From Salegentibacter mishustinae (GTDB taxonomy: Bacteria > Bacteroidota > Bacteroidia > Flavobacteriales > Flavobacteriaceae): 64,000 bases of DNA. Below are positions 8,295 through 16,524 of this stretch, piece after piece. The notes beneath the pieces are model-generated. The model saw nothing but the letters and a program-made list of their open reading frames with translations, ran no database searches and was not told where the DNA came from. Where the stretch lies: contig NZ_LLKN01000002.1 of NCBI RefSeq assembly GCF_002900095.1, forward strand, positions 2,823,940 to 2,887,939, written 5' to 3'. Both the position numbers and the translations under genes were made by a program. Position 1 is the stretch's first letter. Each line of letters starts with the position of its first letter.

Positions 8295-11200
8295 CTAAGC
8301 TTTTTGATAGCCGGGCAATAACTCCTCCAGTTTTTGGATGCTATGATTAGGTATTCTTTGCAGAGTATCCTCTAACCACTGTTGGGGATTCACACCCTGC
8401 ATTTTACAACTCCCAAAGAAGGAATATAACATAGCCGCATTTTGCGCAGCCTTGTGAGAGCCTGCAAACAAGAAATTTTTTCGGCCGAGAGCCAATGGAC
8501 GAATAGCATTCTCAATAAGGTTGTTATCCAATTCGATCCTGCCATCTTCAAAGATCACCTCGAACTTAGGATATTGATTTATAAAATACGTCATGGCTTT
8601 CCCCATCGCACTTTTAGGTAACACCTTAAACTGTTCTTCCTGGATCCAGGTTTTGATCTGTTGCAGTAGCGGCAGCACCTTTTGTAATCTTAGTTCCTTT
8701 CGCATCTCTGCATCCCCGGCTGCTGCTTCTTTGATCGCTCGTTCCTCCCTATAAATTTCACTAAATATCGCTAGTGCTTTTTCTGCCCTTGCTTGATCCT
8801 GGTCCCGGGCATCCACAAATTTTCGCCTGGCATGCACCAGGCAACCGGCCATAGTAATATCCGGATCTAACCCGATTTTATCATATACCGTGTAACCATC
8901 GCATTGAACGTACCCTTTATACCCATCAAGGAGTTCCTTGGGACCATGTTGCCCGCGTCCTTTGCGGTAATTAAAGAGCACCAGTTTTTGCAAGGGGTCG
9001 TGATAGACCCATTGATAGCCTTGATGTGTGCTGCCTTTTTTATCACTATCCAGCACCTTTATCGGGTCGAGTAGACAAGGGGAATTTCACCCCAAGTCTC
9101 TCACAGCACCGTACGTGATAGTCTCCCATCATACGGCGCTTCCAGATTAACGGTACAATTAGTAAGGTTTTATATCTAAGACAGGTTTCCAATGCTCAAA
9201 CAATTGTGGGTTAGTCTTGTACACATTTTTTAGCCATTTTCGAGCTTGCACTCTACTGCGCTTTCTGTACCTCCTAATCCATCTAACTATTTTCCTGTTT
9301 AACCAATACCATAGTCCACGGGTTGTCCATTTCGAATACTTGCAAAAATATTGATACCAGCCCCTTATCATAGGGTTGATTATCTGTGCCAGTTCTTGGA
9401 TGGATCCCCGAAACTTTCTATTGACAACCTTCTTAAGTCTTCGCCTTGCTTCTTTCTTTGAGGCGTGGCTCATTACTGGAAAGTAAGTCAGTTTCCAACC
9501 ATTTTTGGTTGGTCGTCTGAGGGGGCGGAACGTGTAACCGAGAAAATCAAAACTTGTATTCTTGTGACTTTCGCTGTGCACGTGATTCTTGCAATACACA
9601 ATGTGAGTTTTCTCACTATTGAGTTCCAACTTACAAGCTTTCATCCGTTTAGAAACAGCCTCTCTAATGAAATATGCTTGTTTCTCTGATGTGCAATGTA
9701 TGATGGCATCGTCGCAATATCGTTCGAAAGGCATATTGGAGTGATGGATTTGCATCCATTTATCGAATGCAAAGTGAAGAAATATATTGGCAAGTAGCGG
9801 ACTAATGACGCCGCCTTGAGGAGTACCTTTTATTCTATCGGTGATTTCACCTTCTCTGGATACTCCTGTTTTCAACCACCTTCCAATATACATCAACACC
9901 CATTTCTCTTTTGTATACCTTTCTACTGCCTTCATCAGTAGGGTATGGTCAATGTTATCAAAGAATCCACGAATATCAAGGTCTACCACCCAACTGTAAT
10001 AACCACATCTGGACACTGTTTTCTCCAGTGCCTGATGCGCACTTTTCCTGGGTCTGTATCCATAACTATTCTGATGAAAACTGCTTTCCACCTTGGGTTC
10101 TAAGTAACTTTTAATCACCTGTTGCGCAATGCGATCCGATACCGTAGGAATTCCGAGACTGCGAAAGCCTCCTGTTTTCTTGGTTATACGAACTTCCTTT
10201 ACAACAGGCGGAAAATAACTGCCTGAGGTCATACGGTTCCAGATTTTATACAAATTTCCAGAGAGGTTCTCCCTAAAATTCTGTAAACTCTGTCCATCGA
10301 CTCCGGCACTGCCCTTTTTGGACTTTACTTTCTTGTACGCATCCAATACCATTTTCTTGGTTATTGGATGTTGTTTTGTTTCATAATAATCAATCATCCT
10401 TCTTTCAAAGTTGTGTCTTACATAAAACTAATCTGGCTAAGCCCTTCCCTCCATCTCCATTACAGAGACTTCTGCAGTACTACGGCTTAGTCCGCCTCTG
10501 TACAGTTCATTGGTTTTCTGCCTCACGGGGTTTCCGCTTGTGCATTTCCCTTACCATCCCTGTACAAATTCCCTTGTTCCGTTAGATCGCCTATTTCAGT
10601 GTCCTGCCACCTCTGTACCGCCTGTCACTTAGTCAACTTCAGGTTACTGCCACTAAGTTTTATTCTCGGAGAAGAAACACAATTCTCCGATTTCGACAGA
10701 ATCTGGCGATATCGGTACTTTAACTTAACCAGTGATTCACTTTCGTTCAGCTCACTGAAATTCACCTGACGAGTATTCTCTCGCCTTTTCCTTGTCGCTC
10801 AGCACCTCATTCTTTCGAAATAAAGCACCACAAGGTGGTTTGTAGGGTCTGTCTGTCAACCCCTACGGTGGGTCTACCACCATCAATCTAACAGCCTGCG
10901 GCATTACTTTAGGCCGCTTCAAGGCACACACTTTCATCCGCCTGGATGTACCCGTCTTCAAGGATTTTTTGCTTCAAGGTATTATAAAGAGGTTCCAACA
11001 GCTGGCAACAACTCGCCATCCAGTCACTTAAAGTACTGGAGGCCGGTTCCCACCCAAACTCTCGTTTAAAGCGCTGGATCTGACGATAGAATGGCAGGTG
11101 ATCAATATATTTACTCACCAGGATATAGGCCAGTAAGCAGGCCTCGGCAATAGATTTTTCGATAGGACGCGTGGGTAGTGGTGCGATTAGTACCCCTTGC

Positions 11201-11628
11201 TGGTCTTTCCTGGCATATTTAGGACGAATGGTACGTCTTTTAACCAGGCTGGCCGGGGTATATTCCAGGGTTTCACTAACTTCCTCGCCAATTTTTTTCA
11301 GCGTGCTTACATCTTCTTCTGGTTCAAGAATGACTTCCCGCACCGGAAGGTGTTCCGGCAAACTACCACGTCCCGGGTGTTTTTGTTTTTCCCGGGTATA
11401 GGTGATCGTTTCTTTAGGTGCAGCTATTTGCCCCGGTTCATCTTGTTTTTCAGAAAAAAGCGATAGTTGCTGTTCCAGGATTTCTGGGATAAAACGTTCC
11501 GATTTAAAACCCTGGATCAGTTTATAGAGCTGCCCGAGTTGCACTTCCAAAGCGGAAATTTTCTCCTTAAAGAATTCATTGGACTCTCGAAGTTGCTCGT
11601 TTTCTTTTTGTAGCTCCTGGTAGGTCAT
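8295..11628 (-). CDS. tnpC: IS66 transposase TnpC, split into two exons by a group II intron
   Basis: Exon 1 is 11628-10930 (ATG start at 11628; a TTG at 11646 is less likely) and exon 2 is 9065-8295. Exon 1 has the coiled-coil N-terminus, the TPASLVKRRTIRPKYA segment and runs to QADES; exon 2 continues PIKVLDSDKKG and carries the rest of the catalytic core (DELLDGYKGYVQCDGY-like region, ARRKFVDA) and the conserved IRPLALGRKNFLFAGS motif. Joining them gives an uninterrupted protein of 489 residues, the normal length. Without splicing, exon 1 would run six codons into the intron and stop. So transposition of this copy depends on intron splicing. Confidence 0.9.
9105..9140 (-). ncRNA. Group II intron domain V (catalytic hairpin)
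   Basis: On the minus strand the 36-nt hairpin begins with the catalytic AGC triad, followed by GCCGTATGA pairing with TCACGTACGGT across a GAGA-type tetraloop region, and is placed 39 nt before the 3' splice site. This is the most conserved part of group II introns and appears intact. Confidence 0.9.
9159..10397 (-). CDS. ltrA: Group II intron reverse transcriptase / maturase
   Basis: A 412-residue protein encoded inside the intron. The RT domain shows GFRSLGIP near 77-84, the first catalytic aspartate at about 139-141 (VVDLDIRGFF), GTPQGGVISPLLANI (191-205) and the active-site motif YCDD at 227-230 (usually YADD). A maturase (X) domain follows, with RGWYQYFCKYS and a very basic helix near 370-395. 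It stops after about residue 412 with no H-N-H endonuclease domain, so target priming would rely on replication forks or another nuclease, as known for endonuclease-less lineages. It should both help splice its host RNA and copy the intron into new sites. Confidence 0.93.
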   Translation of the reverse strand: MIDYYETKQHPITKKMVLDAYKKVKSKKGSAGVDGQSLQNFRENLSGNLYKIWNRMTSGSYFPPVVKEVRITKKTGGFRSLGIPTVSDRIAQQVIKSYLEPKVESSFHQNSYGYRPRKSAHQALEKTVSRCGYYSWVVDLDIRGFFDNIDHTLLMKAVERYTKEKWVLMYIGRWLKTGVSREGEITDRIKGTPQGGVISPLLANIFLHFAFDKWMQIHHSNMPFERYCDDAIIHCTSEKQAYFIREAVSKRMKACKLELNSEKTHIVYCKNHVHSESHKNTSFDFLGYTFRPLRRPTKNGWKLTYFPVMSHASKKEARRRLKKVVNRKFRGSIQELAQIINPMIRGWYQYFCKYSKWTTRGLWYWLNRKIVRWIRRYRKRSRVQARKWLKNVYKTNPQLFEHWKPVLDIKPY

Positions 11629-11670
11629 CGGGTAGCTAAAATACAACCCTTGTTAAAAATATACCAGCAT

Positions 11671-12024
11671 TTATTGGGCTTTTTTATAGCGTTTTCTCCG
11701 GGTAATATTAGTGATGGCTACCCCGTCTATGAGCATTACCAGTTGGGTGTAATCCAGCTGGAGTCCTCCCACGGATGCATCGTAATCGGGCAACTCAAAA
11801 GTACCACGCTCCAGGCGTTTATAATATAACACAAAGCCCCCGGACTGCCAGTGCAGCAACTTGACTTTATTGCGCGCTTTATTGATAAAGATATAGACCG
11901 AACCATCCTGGGGACTATGACCTAATTCTCCAAGCACCAAACCACATAGCCCGTCAAAACTCTTACGCATATCGGTACCAGGAAGATATAACTGGTAATT
12001 CAGGGAACTGCTTAAGGCAAACAT
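11671..12024 (-). CDS. tnpB: IS66 accessory protein TnpB (Orf2)
   Basis: A 117-residue protein with the family signature: MRKSFDGLCGLV near the start, SVYIFINKARNKVKLLHWQSGGFVLYYKRLERGTF in two adjacent stretches, and a basic C-terminus. TnpB is needed for transposition of IS66 elements, although its biochemical role is not settled. Its ATG overlaps the tnpA stop by one base (TAATG), and tnpC follows after about 40 bp, as is normal in this family. Confidence 0.93.
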   Translation of the reverse strand: MFALSSSLNYQLYLPGTDMRKSFDGLCGLVLGELGHSPQDGSVYIFINKARNKVKLLHWQSGGFVLYYKRLERGTFELPDYDASVGGLQLDYTQLVMLIDGVAITNITRRKRYKKAQ

Positions 12025-12290
12025 TACAGGGGAATTTCAATTTCTACGCCATTACCTAAACGGATGTGCATACTCCTGGAGGATGTCGGTGTGGTAGAAG
12101 GGTCGGCCGATAAGGAAACAAAATTGCTTTTAGCGGGTTTTGTAACTTGCTCCCTGGGAAATTTCTGGATCCAATAGGATAGCTTGCCTTTGCTGATTCC
12201 ATGGGCACGGGCAAAAGCGGATTGATTTTGATCTGATTCATAAAAGCTGGTGACCAGCTTACGCATTTCTGAGGTAGAAGATCGAGTCAT
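12024..12290 (-). CDS. tnpA: IS66 accessory protein TnpA (Orf1)
   Basis: An 88-residue helix-turn-helix protein. Residues about 7-45 form the HTH (MRKLVTSFYESDQNQSAFA then HGISKGKLSYWI); the C-terminal part contains the short IRLGNGVEIEIP strand motif found in IS66 Orf1 proteins. First gene of the IS, 75 bp inside the terminal repeat, and coupled to tnpB by a TAATG overlap. Confidence 0.88.
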   Translation of the reverse strand: MTRSSTSEMRKLVTSFYESDQNQSAFARAHGISKGKLSYWIQKFPREQVTKPAKSNFVSLSADPSTTPTSSRSMHIRLGNGVEIEIPL

Positions 12291-12771
12291 TTTTAAGTAT
12301 ATTTAGACTGCTAAATTATAACCTACACGGTTCTCAGAAAAGATGCACTTAGACGGACGCATACGATTTGCTTTTAATCCTTTTTTAAATTCTCCCTGAA
12401 ATGAGTAAGGTATATTTGTATCTAGTATCGCATTAAAATCGAGTTGAAATTTTTGCCTATGTTTTTCGGGAAGGTCATCAATTAAGAGTTCAGGTATATC
12501 CAATTCTCCAATTTGTTTAAAAACCTCTTTTGTTAACCAGTGTATATAAGACTCTAAATTGCCGGAGCACTCAGTATTGGGTTTATGTCTGAAATGTGGA
12601 TTTCGGTGATTAATAATAGCTATAAAATTATCCTTACACACAGGACAAATTAATTTCAACCTATTATCCTTCGTAACCTTCTCTATTGGAACATTTTTTT
12701 TGTTGGCTTGGTTAAATGCAACGGGATATTTTATGCTGTATTTATACAAGTAGTACTTTTATTCTTAGAAC

Positions 12772-13104
12772 TTATTTATTTTTCTTATAAACGGCAAGGA
12801 CTACTTTTCCTAAAGGGGTGGTATAATATTTTTGTAGCTTGCTTGTTGGCTTGTCCTTAATTGTTCTTCCTAGAAGTTTATTTTCAAACAATGATTCAAT
12901 ATGGGTTTTAAAATTTTTTGTTTGGTTTGAAATATTCAAATTATCCTCCAAAATTTCTTCAGTTGGGTTTACATTTTCCGGAAAAAAGCCCTCCAAATTA
13001 TGTTTGTTAATTAATTCCACCAATTTATTATAATCTACATCTTGGTTACCATCATAGTTACTGTCTTGGTTACCTGCAAAAACATTAAAACACGGCAAAT
13101 TCAA
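12772..13104 (-). CDS. Hypothetical protein, about 110 aa, no ATG start
   Basis: Not recognised. The frame contains no methionine apart from a possible TTG start, so it may be a remnant of a longer gene. The C-terminal part (about 65-110) has a winged-helix look: IESLFENKLLGRTI followed by QKYYTTPLGKVVLAVY, a pattern seen in the last helix and wing of small regulators or plasmid replication proteins. It lies just upstream of the broken CoiA-like gene on the same strand and 70 bp downstream of the zeta toxin gene. Confidence 0.35.
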   Translation of the reverse strand: MNLPCFNVFAGNQDSNYDGNQDVDYNKLVELINKHNLEGFFPENVNPTEEILEDNLNISNQTKNFKTHIESLFENKLLGRTIKDKPTSKLQKYYTTPLGKVVLAVYKKNK

Positions 13105-13171
13105 ACTTAACTAACTATTAAATATTCGAGGGGTATACATACTCCTGAATAAATTTTTTAGCAACCTATAT

Positions 13172-13900
13172 TTATAAATTCAAAAAATACTTATCTACCC
13201 AAAGCGGCACTTCTTCAGTTTGAAAAGTAACTTTCTTGCCCTGATAAACATCGAGTATTAATTTCGAGGTATTTTCACTATTATCAAAAATAAATGACCG
13301 GTAAGAATTTTCTATTGCTTCCGGCAGTAGCTCAAGACTTCTGTAATATCGTTGTTCTGTTTTCTCGGGAGGCACATTATGACCACCGCTCTTCACACGC
13401 TCTTCAACCCTCGCTTTATTAATTTCTACATTCTCTGTACATATAAAATATAAGTAGTTCTTATAACCTAATTCCTTGGCTTTCTTAAGTGTTTCTATTT
13501 TAGAAGGATGTGACATTACCGTTTCAAATGTAATTTTTTGACCAGCCTGAATTAATTCGGTTCTTAAAAAATCCGTAAGAATTGAAGCCTCATAAGAATG
13601 TGTGGCATTATTAGGGTTAGATATTATACCATTTTGGCAATTAAGGTCTATGTTATAACCCTGGGAAGAAGCTTTCTGGAAAAGAGAATGATTTTGAAGA
13701 AATTTATTAAATTTTAGTCCGTGGGATTCACTAAGATTAAATGCCTTTAAGGACAACTGGTTCCGGTTGCGCAAGAGATACTCAATCTCATCGGCATTAA
13801 GATAAATACCCAGACTAAATTGCGAACGTATTTTATTAAAAATGGTACTTTTTCCGGAGCCATTAGGGCCTGCAAACATTCGCAATCTTTTGCTGGCCAT
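13172..13900 (-). CDS. Zeta-toxin-like P-loop kinase
   Basis: A 242-residue protein with a Walker A motif at 11-19 (GPNGSGKST), then NADEIEYLL, which is the usual zeta/AAA_33 pattern after the first strand. It continues with FETVMSHPSKIETLKKAKELGY and a ENVEINKARVEERVKSGGHNVPPEK stretch that carries the LID-type arginines. Zeta toxins phosphorylate UDP-activated sugars and block cell-wall synthesis; related chromosomal proteins act on other small molecules. It is immediately downstream of a small gene (7 bp gap) that should be its antitoxin, and the pair would stabilise the ICE. Substrate specificity is not deducible. Confidence 0.82.
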   Translation of the reverse strand: MASKRLRMFAGPNGSGKSTIFNKIRSQFSLGIYLNADEIEYLLRNRNQLSLKAFNLSESHGLKFNKFLQNHSLFQKASSQGYNIDLNCQNGIISNPNNATHSYEASILTDFLRTELIQAGQKITFETVMSHPSKIETLKKAKELGYKNYLYFICTENVEINKARVEERVKSGGHNVPPEKTEQRYYRSLELLPEAIENSYRSFIFDNSENTSKLILDVYQGKKVTFQTEEVPLWVDKYFLNL

Positions 13901-13906
13901 AATAAA

Positions 13907-14194
13907 TTAAGGTATGGTAATTGTCTTTCCTTTTTGTACTGACTTTCGAGGTGCTAAGGTTTGAATAACTTCAAAACTTCCATCCTTTTGTTTGCGAATC
14001 ACTTTACCATCTTCTACTTCGATAATACTCTCTGAAATCGCTACAGCCTTATGATAAGCCTCATTTGTAGCACTAGCAGCAATCGCTCCTATAAAGGAAA
14101 GATCTCTATCATCTTCCAACACTTTAAATCTCCTATTTTTTACGCCAGGTTTTAAAGCTGCCTTTCTTAATTTGTATTTTCTATTATTTTCCAT
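13907..14194 (-). CDS. Putative antitoxin of the zeta-like toxin
   Basis: A 95-residue protein (ATG at 14194; a GTG two codons earlier is possible). The N-terminal third is strongly basic, a central helix with AIAASATNEAYHKAVAISES follows, and the end is a short beta-type segment with VEDGKVIRKQKDGSFEVIQ. It is the upstream partner of the zeta-like gene with a 7-bp gap. It does not resemble the canonical epsilon antitoxin. Function rests on gene order; a bacteroidotal version of a zeta antitoxin is the best guess. Confidence 0.6.
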   Translation of the reverse strand: MENNRKYKLRKAALKPGVKNRRFKVLEDDRDLSFIGAIAASATNEAYHKAVAISESIIEVEDGKVIRKQKDGSFEVIQTLAPRKSVQKGKTITIP

Positions 14195-14395
14195 TTGCAC
14201 TAAGAAACTAAGTTATAAACTTACTATTTTTCGGGGATTTATGCAAACAAACTACTTTTGTAAGCTAAAAATTCTAGTGATTTAGATTAGAAGGGATTTA
14301 CTAGCTTAAGCACTTTTTCTCTGGTTTCTAAAAATTACACTTTTTACACAATACCCGTTTTTTCCGATGAACCGACTTAAGTTGGCAGTAGTTTT

Positions 14396-14614
14396 TTATC
14401 TCATAATTGATGGTGTGTAATCAACCTTTTCAAGGTCAAATTCCCAGTATTTTCCAAAATTTTCTTTTTTTTCGGTCAAATTTCTTAGTAAATCTCTAAA
14501 TAACTTTTTTTCTTCTTTATTTCTTTCTAATTCACTTGGTAAATCCGTCATTACGAATTGTTGATATCCCTTTTTAGTGATTTTTATTTCATCTAAATGA
14601 AATGTATTTAGCAT
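14396..14614 (-). CDS. Small hypothetical protein, 72 aa (operon gene 4)
   Basis: Not recognised. A charged 72-residue protein with FHLDEIKITKKGYQQFVMTDLPSE at the front and a helix rich in glutamate and lysine (residues about 28-50). The ATG is 3 bp after the stop of a 30-codon gene, so it is the last gene of a four-gene run of tightly packed small genes. Confidence 0.5.
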   Translation of the reverse strand: MLNTFHLDEIKITKKGYQQFVMTDLPSELERNKEEKKLFRDLLRNLTEKKENFGKYWEFDLEKVDYTPSIMR

Positions 14615-14617
14615 AGC

Positions 14618-14710
14618 TTATAAGAATCTATATCTTCCATTTCGAGTATCATAGTCATCTGAACTTACTATTACTTGTCCATTCTGTTTTCGAAAAAAGT
14701 TAAGTTTCAT
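14618..14710 (-). CDS. Very small protein, 30 aa (operon gene 3)
   Basis: A 30-codon frame whose ATG overlaps the upstream stop as ATGA and whose stop lies 3 bp before the next ATG. The peptide is basic at the start (KLNFFRK) and ends DDYDTRNGRYRFL. The coupling on both sides is the argument for translation; composition alone would not decide. Confidence 0.45.
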   Translation of the reverse strand: MKLNFFRKQNGQVIVSSDDYDTRNGRYRFL

Positions 14711-14937
14711 CGGTTTCCCATATGATAATCTAGAATTCCAAATGTTGAAGGTTTTTCTGAAGAATGATTAAATTCGCTTAATAAATAATCACATTCTTGA
14801 TCCGATATTCCATCAACGATTTCTCGATGAGATTTTCGAGTATTATATTCTGCCTTCCCCAATCCAATTGGTTCAGAGTGTGCTAATAATGTCCTTATAA
14901 GTAGTTTTTTATCAATATCTGTTATGTCAAATTCCAT
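14707..14937 (-). CDS. Small hypothetical protein, 76 aa (operon gene 2)
   Basis: Not recognised. It has an acidic N-terminus with a helix KLLIRTLLAHSEPIGLGKAEY, then REIVDGISDQECDYLLSEF and a short tail. It begins 10 bp after the previous stop and shares an ATGA overlap with the next gene. Co-translation with its neighbours is likely; role unknown. Confidence 0.5.
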   Translation of the reverse strand: MEFDITDIDKKLLIRTLLAHSEPIGLGKAEYNTRKSHREIVDGISDQECDYLLSEFNHSSEKPSTFGILDYHMGNR

Positions 14938-14947
14938 ATATTTTTTG

Positions 14948-15307
14948 CTATTTATTTTCTTGTGAAAAATATAATCCAGATTCTACAATTTTATTAATAT
15001 CTGATGATGAATTAGCATTATTTACTTCTATGGATAAATCACTTAACGCTTTCTCGTTAATCTTATCCAAATGATTATTTTTTATAATTAATTCAATAGC
15101 TTTTATTAATCTACCTTTTATCTCAGATAATTGTTTCTCTCTATTTGGTAGGAATGTATGTTTGATTCCATTTTCACAATTTATCAAATTAATCAATTCA
15201 CTCTTACTTGCTCTACTTACTCTTCTATTGAATCGAAAACCTCTCTTGAGAAAATTTTCGTATTTCATAGCATTAACTTCATTCTGAGGTCTGCCAATTT
15301 TTCCCAT
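14948..15307 (-). CDS. Hypothetical basic protein, 119 aa (operon gene 1)
   Basis: Not recognised. The first half (1-60) is strongly basic with GKIGRPQNEVNAMKYENF and KRGFRFNRRVSRASKSEL, which suggests nucleic-acid binding; the second half is a set of amphipathic helices. It opens the four-gene run ending at 14396. Upstream is a 190-bp gap with a GC-rich inverted repeat (15362-15394). Confidence 0.5.
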   Translation of the reverse strand: MGKIGRPQNEVNAMKYENFLKRGFRFNRRVSRASKSELINLINCENGIKHTFLPNREKQLSEIKGRLIKAIELIIKNNHLDKINEKALSDLSIEVNNANSSSDINKIVESGLYFSQENK

Positions 15308-15361
15308 TAATTATTTGATTTTAAAATTCAACTATTTAATAATAAAGAATGACAAAAATTA

Positions 15362-15394
15362 CCGCCAATGGTCTCGGTTATCGCATGTTGGCGG
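15362..15394. repeat. Inverted repeat between small-gene operon and LRR gene
   Basis: Perfect 7-bp arms CCGCCAA (15362-15368) and TTGGCGG (15388-15394) enclose 19 bp. It is more GC-rich than its surroundings. It could be a terminator for the LRR gene or one of the intergenic palindromes common in Bacteroidota genomes; it does not fit an integron attC site. Confidence 0.45.
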
Positions 15395-15495
15395 AGTAAC
15401 TGATTTGTCGGCTTAGTATAGGTTTGTTTGTCAAGTTAATTATTTTCTTTCTAACGGTACCGGATATTTGCGATGAACCGCTCTGTTGTAAGTAT

Positions 15496-16404
15496 TTATT
15501 GTAGTAAAATAATTGTTCCGGGCATCAAAGCATTTAATTTTTCTGCATTTTCTAGAGTTACATTTGTTCCCTTAGCAGCAACCTCTTGTAAATTATGGTT
15601 TTCTTTTAATGGTAATAGATCGTTAATCGAAGTATTATTAATATTAATTTTTACAAGGCTCTTTAATTCGGCTAACTTATTTAAATCCCTAATATTAGTT
15701 GAATACGCGTAAATAGTACGAAGATTTTCAAGTTTTCTTATTGCATCTAAATTTTTAATTTCAGTCCGAAATATTGATAGATATTTTAGATTTTTAAGAT
15801 TTTCTAATCCATTTAGTGAATCAATATCAGTATTACTTGCATTTAAAAAATTCAATTTTTTAAGTTCTTCAATTCCGTTTAAATTAGATATATGTGTATT
15901 ATGAATATCCAGATGTTCCAAATTTTTGAATTTTGAAATATTTAAAAGAGAATTTAACGCTGAGTTTTTAGCATCTAAAAACTTTACACTTTCTAAAGTT
16001 GGCATAGTTTCTAAATTACAGCACCTCATACCATTTAAAAATAACCTTTCAATTCTCAAAAAGTTTTCCAATGGTTTAAAATCAGTTATCAAAAGGCTCG
16101 TATCAAAATTAAAAAAACAATCTTTGATTTCTTTTAGTTCATCAATGAACTTTTTTAGTTCAAATTTGTTGTATTGTTTAATTTCATCTAGTACTGAATT
16201 GAAGTCTTTTATTCTCCCACTGGTAAAAAACCTATATTCATAATTGTGATTATAAAGCATAATAATTTTCCAATCGTAGCTTAGTTTTTTCCACCATATT
16301 ATGTCTGAATCTAGATTCAATAATTCTTCGAAATTAAAATCAAGTCCATTTTGGCTAAATATCTCATTTATTTCCTTCCGGGAATAAGATTTTTCTTCTT
16401 TCAT
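15496..16404 (-). CDS. Leucine-rich-repeat protein, 302 aa
   Basis: The N-terminal 110 residues are unrecognised and rich in aromatic residues. From about residue 115 to 290 there are seven to eight internalin-like leucine-rich repeats of about 22 residues, for example FKNLEHLDIHNTHISNLNGI and LKNLKYLSIFRTEIKNLDAI. There is no signal peptide, so the protein is likely cytoplasmic, and a protein-binding role is expected. It ends 190 bp before the four-gene operon and is preceded by the XRE-type gene. Horizontal cargo is likely because of the location in the ICE; the partner protein is unknown. Confidence 0.75.
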   Translation of the reverse strand: MKEEKSYSRKEINEIFSQNGLDFNFEELLNLDSDIIWWKKLSYDWKIIMLYNHNYEYRFFTSGRIKDFNSVLDEIKQYNKFELKKFIDELKEIKDCFFNFDTSLLITDFKPLENFLRIERLFLNGMRCCNLETMPTLESVKFLDAKNSALNSLLNISKFKNLEHLDIHNTHISNLNGIEELKKLNFLNASNTDIDSLNGLENLKNLKYLSIFRTEIKNLDAIRKLENLRTIYAYSTNIRDLNKLAELKSLVKININNTSINDLLPLKENHNLQEVAAKGTNVTLENAEKLNALMPGTIILLQ

Positions 16405-16524
16405 CTAAAATGAATTCTTTATGGAAATTTAAATATAAAATTTTTTATTGAAGGATAATCTGCTCGTTTTTAATACTCGCACGGTTGTGAGAGTTAAGAC
16501 AAAAATACAAAATCTCGCACATCA

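Larger units (their letters stand above)
9066..10929 (-). mobile_element. Group II intron inside the IS66 transposase gene
   Basis: The 5' end on the minus strand is GTGTGCC (first base 10929), matching the group II consensus GUGYG; the 3' end is CTCGAC (last base 9066), matching the AY ending. Both boundaries fall exactly where removal restores the transposase frame between codons AGT and CCG. A complete domain V is visible at 9105-9140 and a domain VI-like hairpin with a bulged A at about 9068-9103. The maturase gene occupies domain IV. Length is 1864 bp. The intron sits in the codons of the conserved ADES motif, a highly conserved homing site. Confidence 0.93.
7628..12364 (-). mobile_element. 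IS66-family insertion sequence carrying a passenger gene and a group II intron
   Basis: Both ends can be placed to the base. The element is flanked by an 8-bp direct repeat, GATTTGCT, at 7620-7627 and 12365-12372, the duplication length known for IS66. The terminal inverted repeats begin GTATCCGTCCG (7628 on the plus strand) and GTATGCGTCCG (from 12364 on the minus strand) and share GTATnCGTCCGnnnnAGTG. It contains tnpA, tnpB and tnpC in the family order, plus a 169-residue passenger gene downstream of tnpC. Total length is 4737 bp, or 2873 bp without the 1864-bp intron, which is normal for IS66. Confidence 0.9.
7090..12749 (-). pseudogene. CoiA-like nuclease gene, interrupted by the IS66 element
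   Basis: Two halves of one gene lie on either side of the insertion sequence. The 5' half (12749-12365) encodes a zinc-binding CoiA-like N-terminus: C35 and C38 in CPVC, H52 and H55 in PHFRH, C61. The 3' half (7619-7090) encodes the nuclease-like core, with VRIDIVATVGDKEYFIEPFF and PTLSIDL, then a coiled coil at the C-terminus. Removing 7628-12364 together with one copy of the 8-bp duplication joins the halves in frame at codons GCA AAT CTA. This gives a 304-residue product. The start is TTG (no ATG in frame after the preceding stop). CoiA-like proteins act on incoming DNA or as defence nucleases; here it must be inactive unless the IS leaves precisely. Confidence 0.85.

Noticed and set aside
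8268..12347. Shorter IS66 ends near the tnpC stop
   Set aside because: A weak inverted repeat exists there but no target duplication, whereas 7628-12364 has matching ends, an 8-bp duplication and restores the host gene.
15362..15394. Possible integron attC site
   Set aside because: The arms do not contain the RYYYAAC/GTTRRRY core boxes, and there is no integron integrase.
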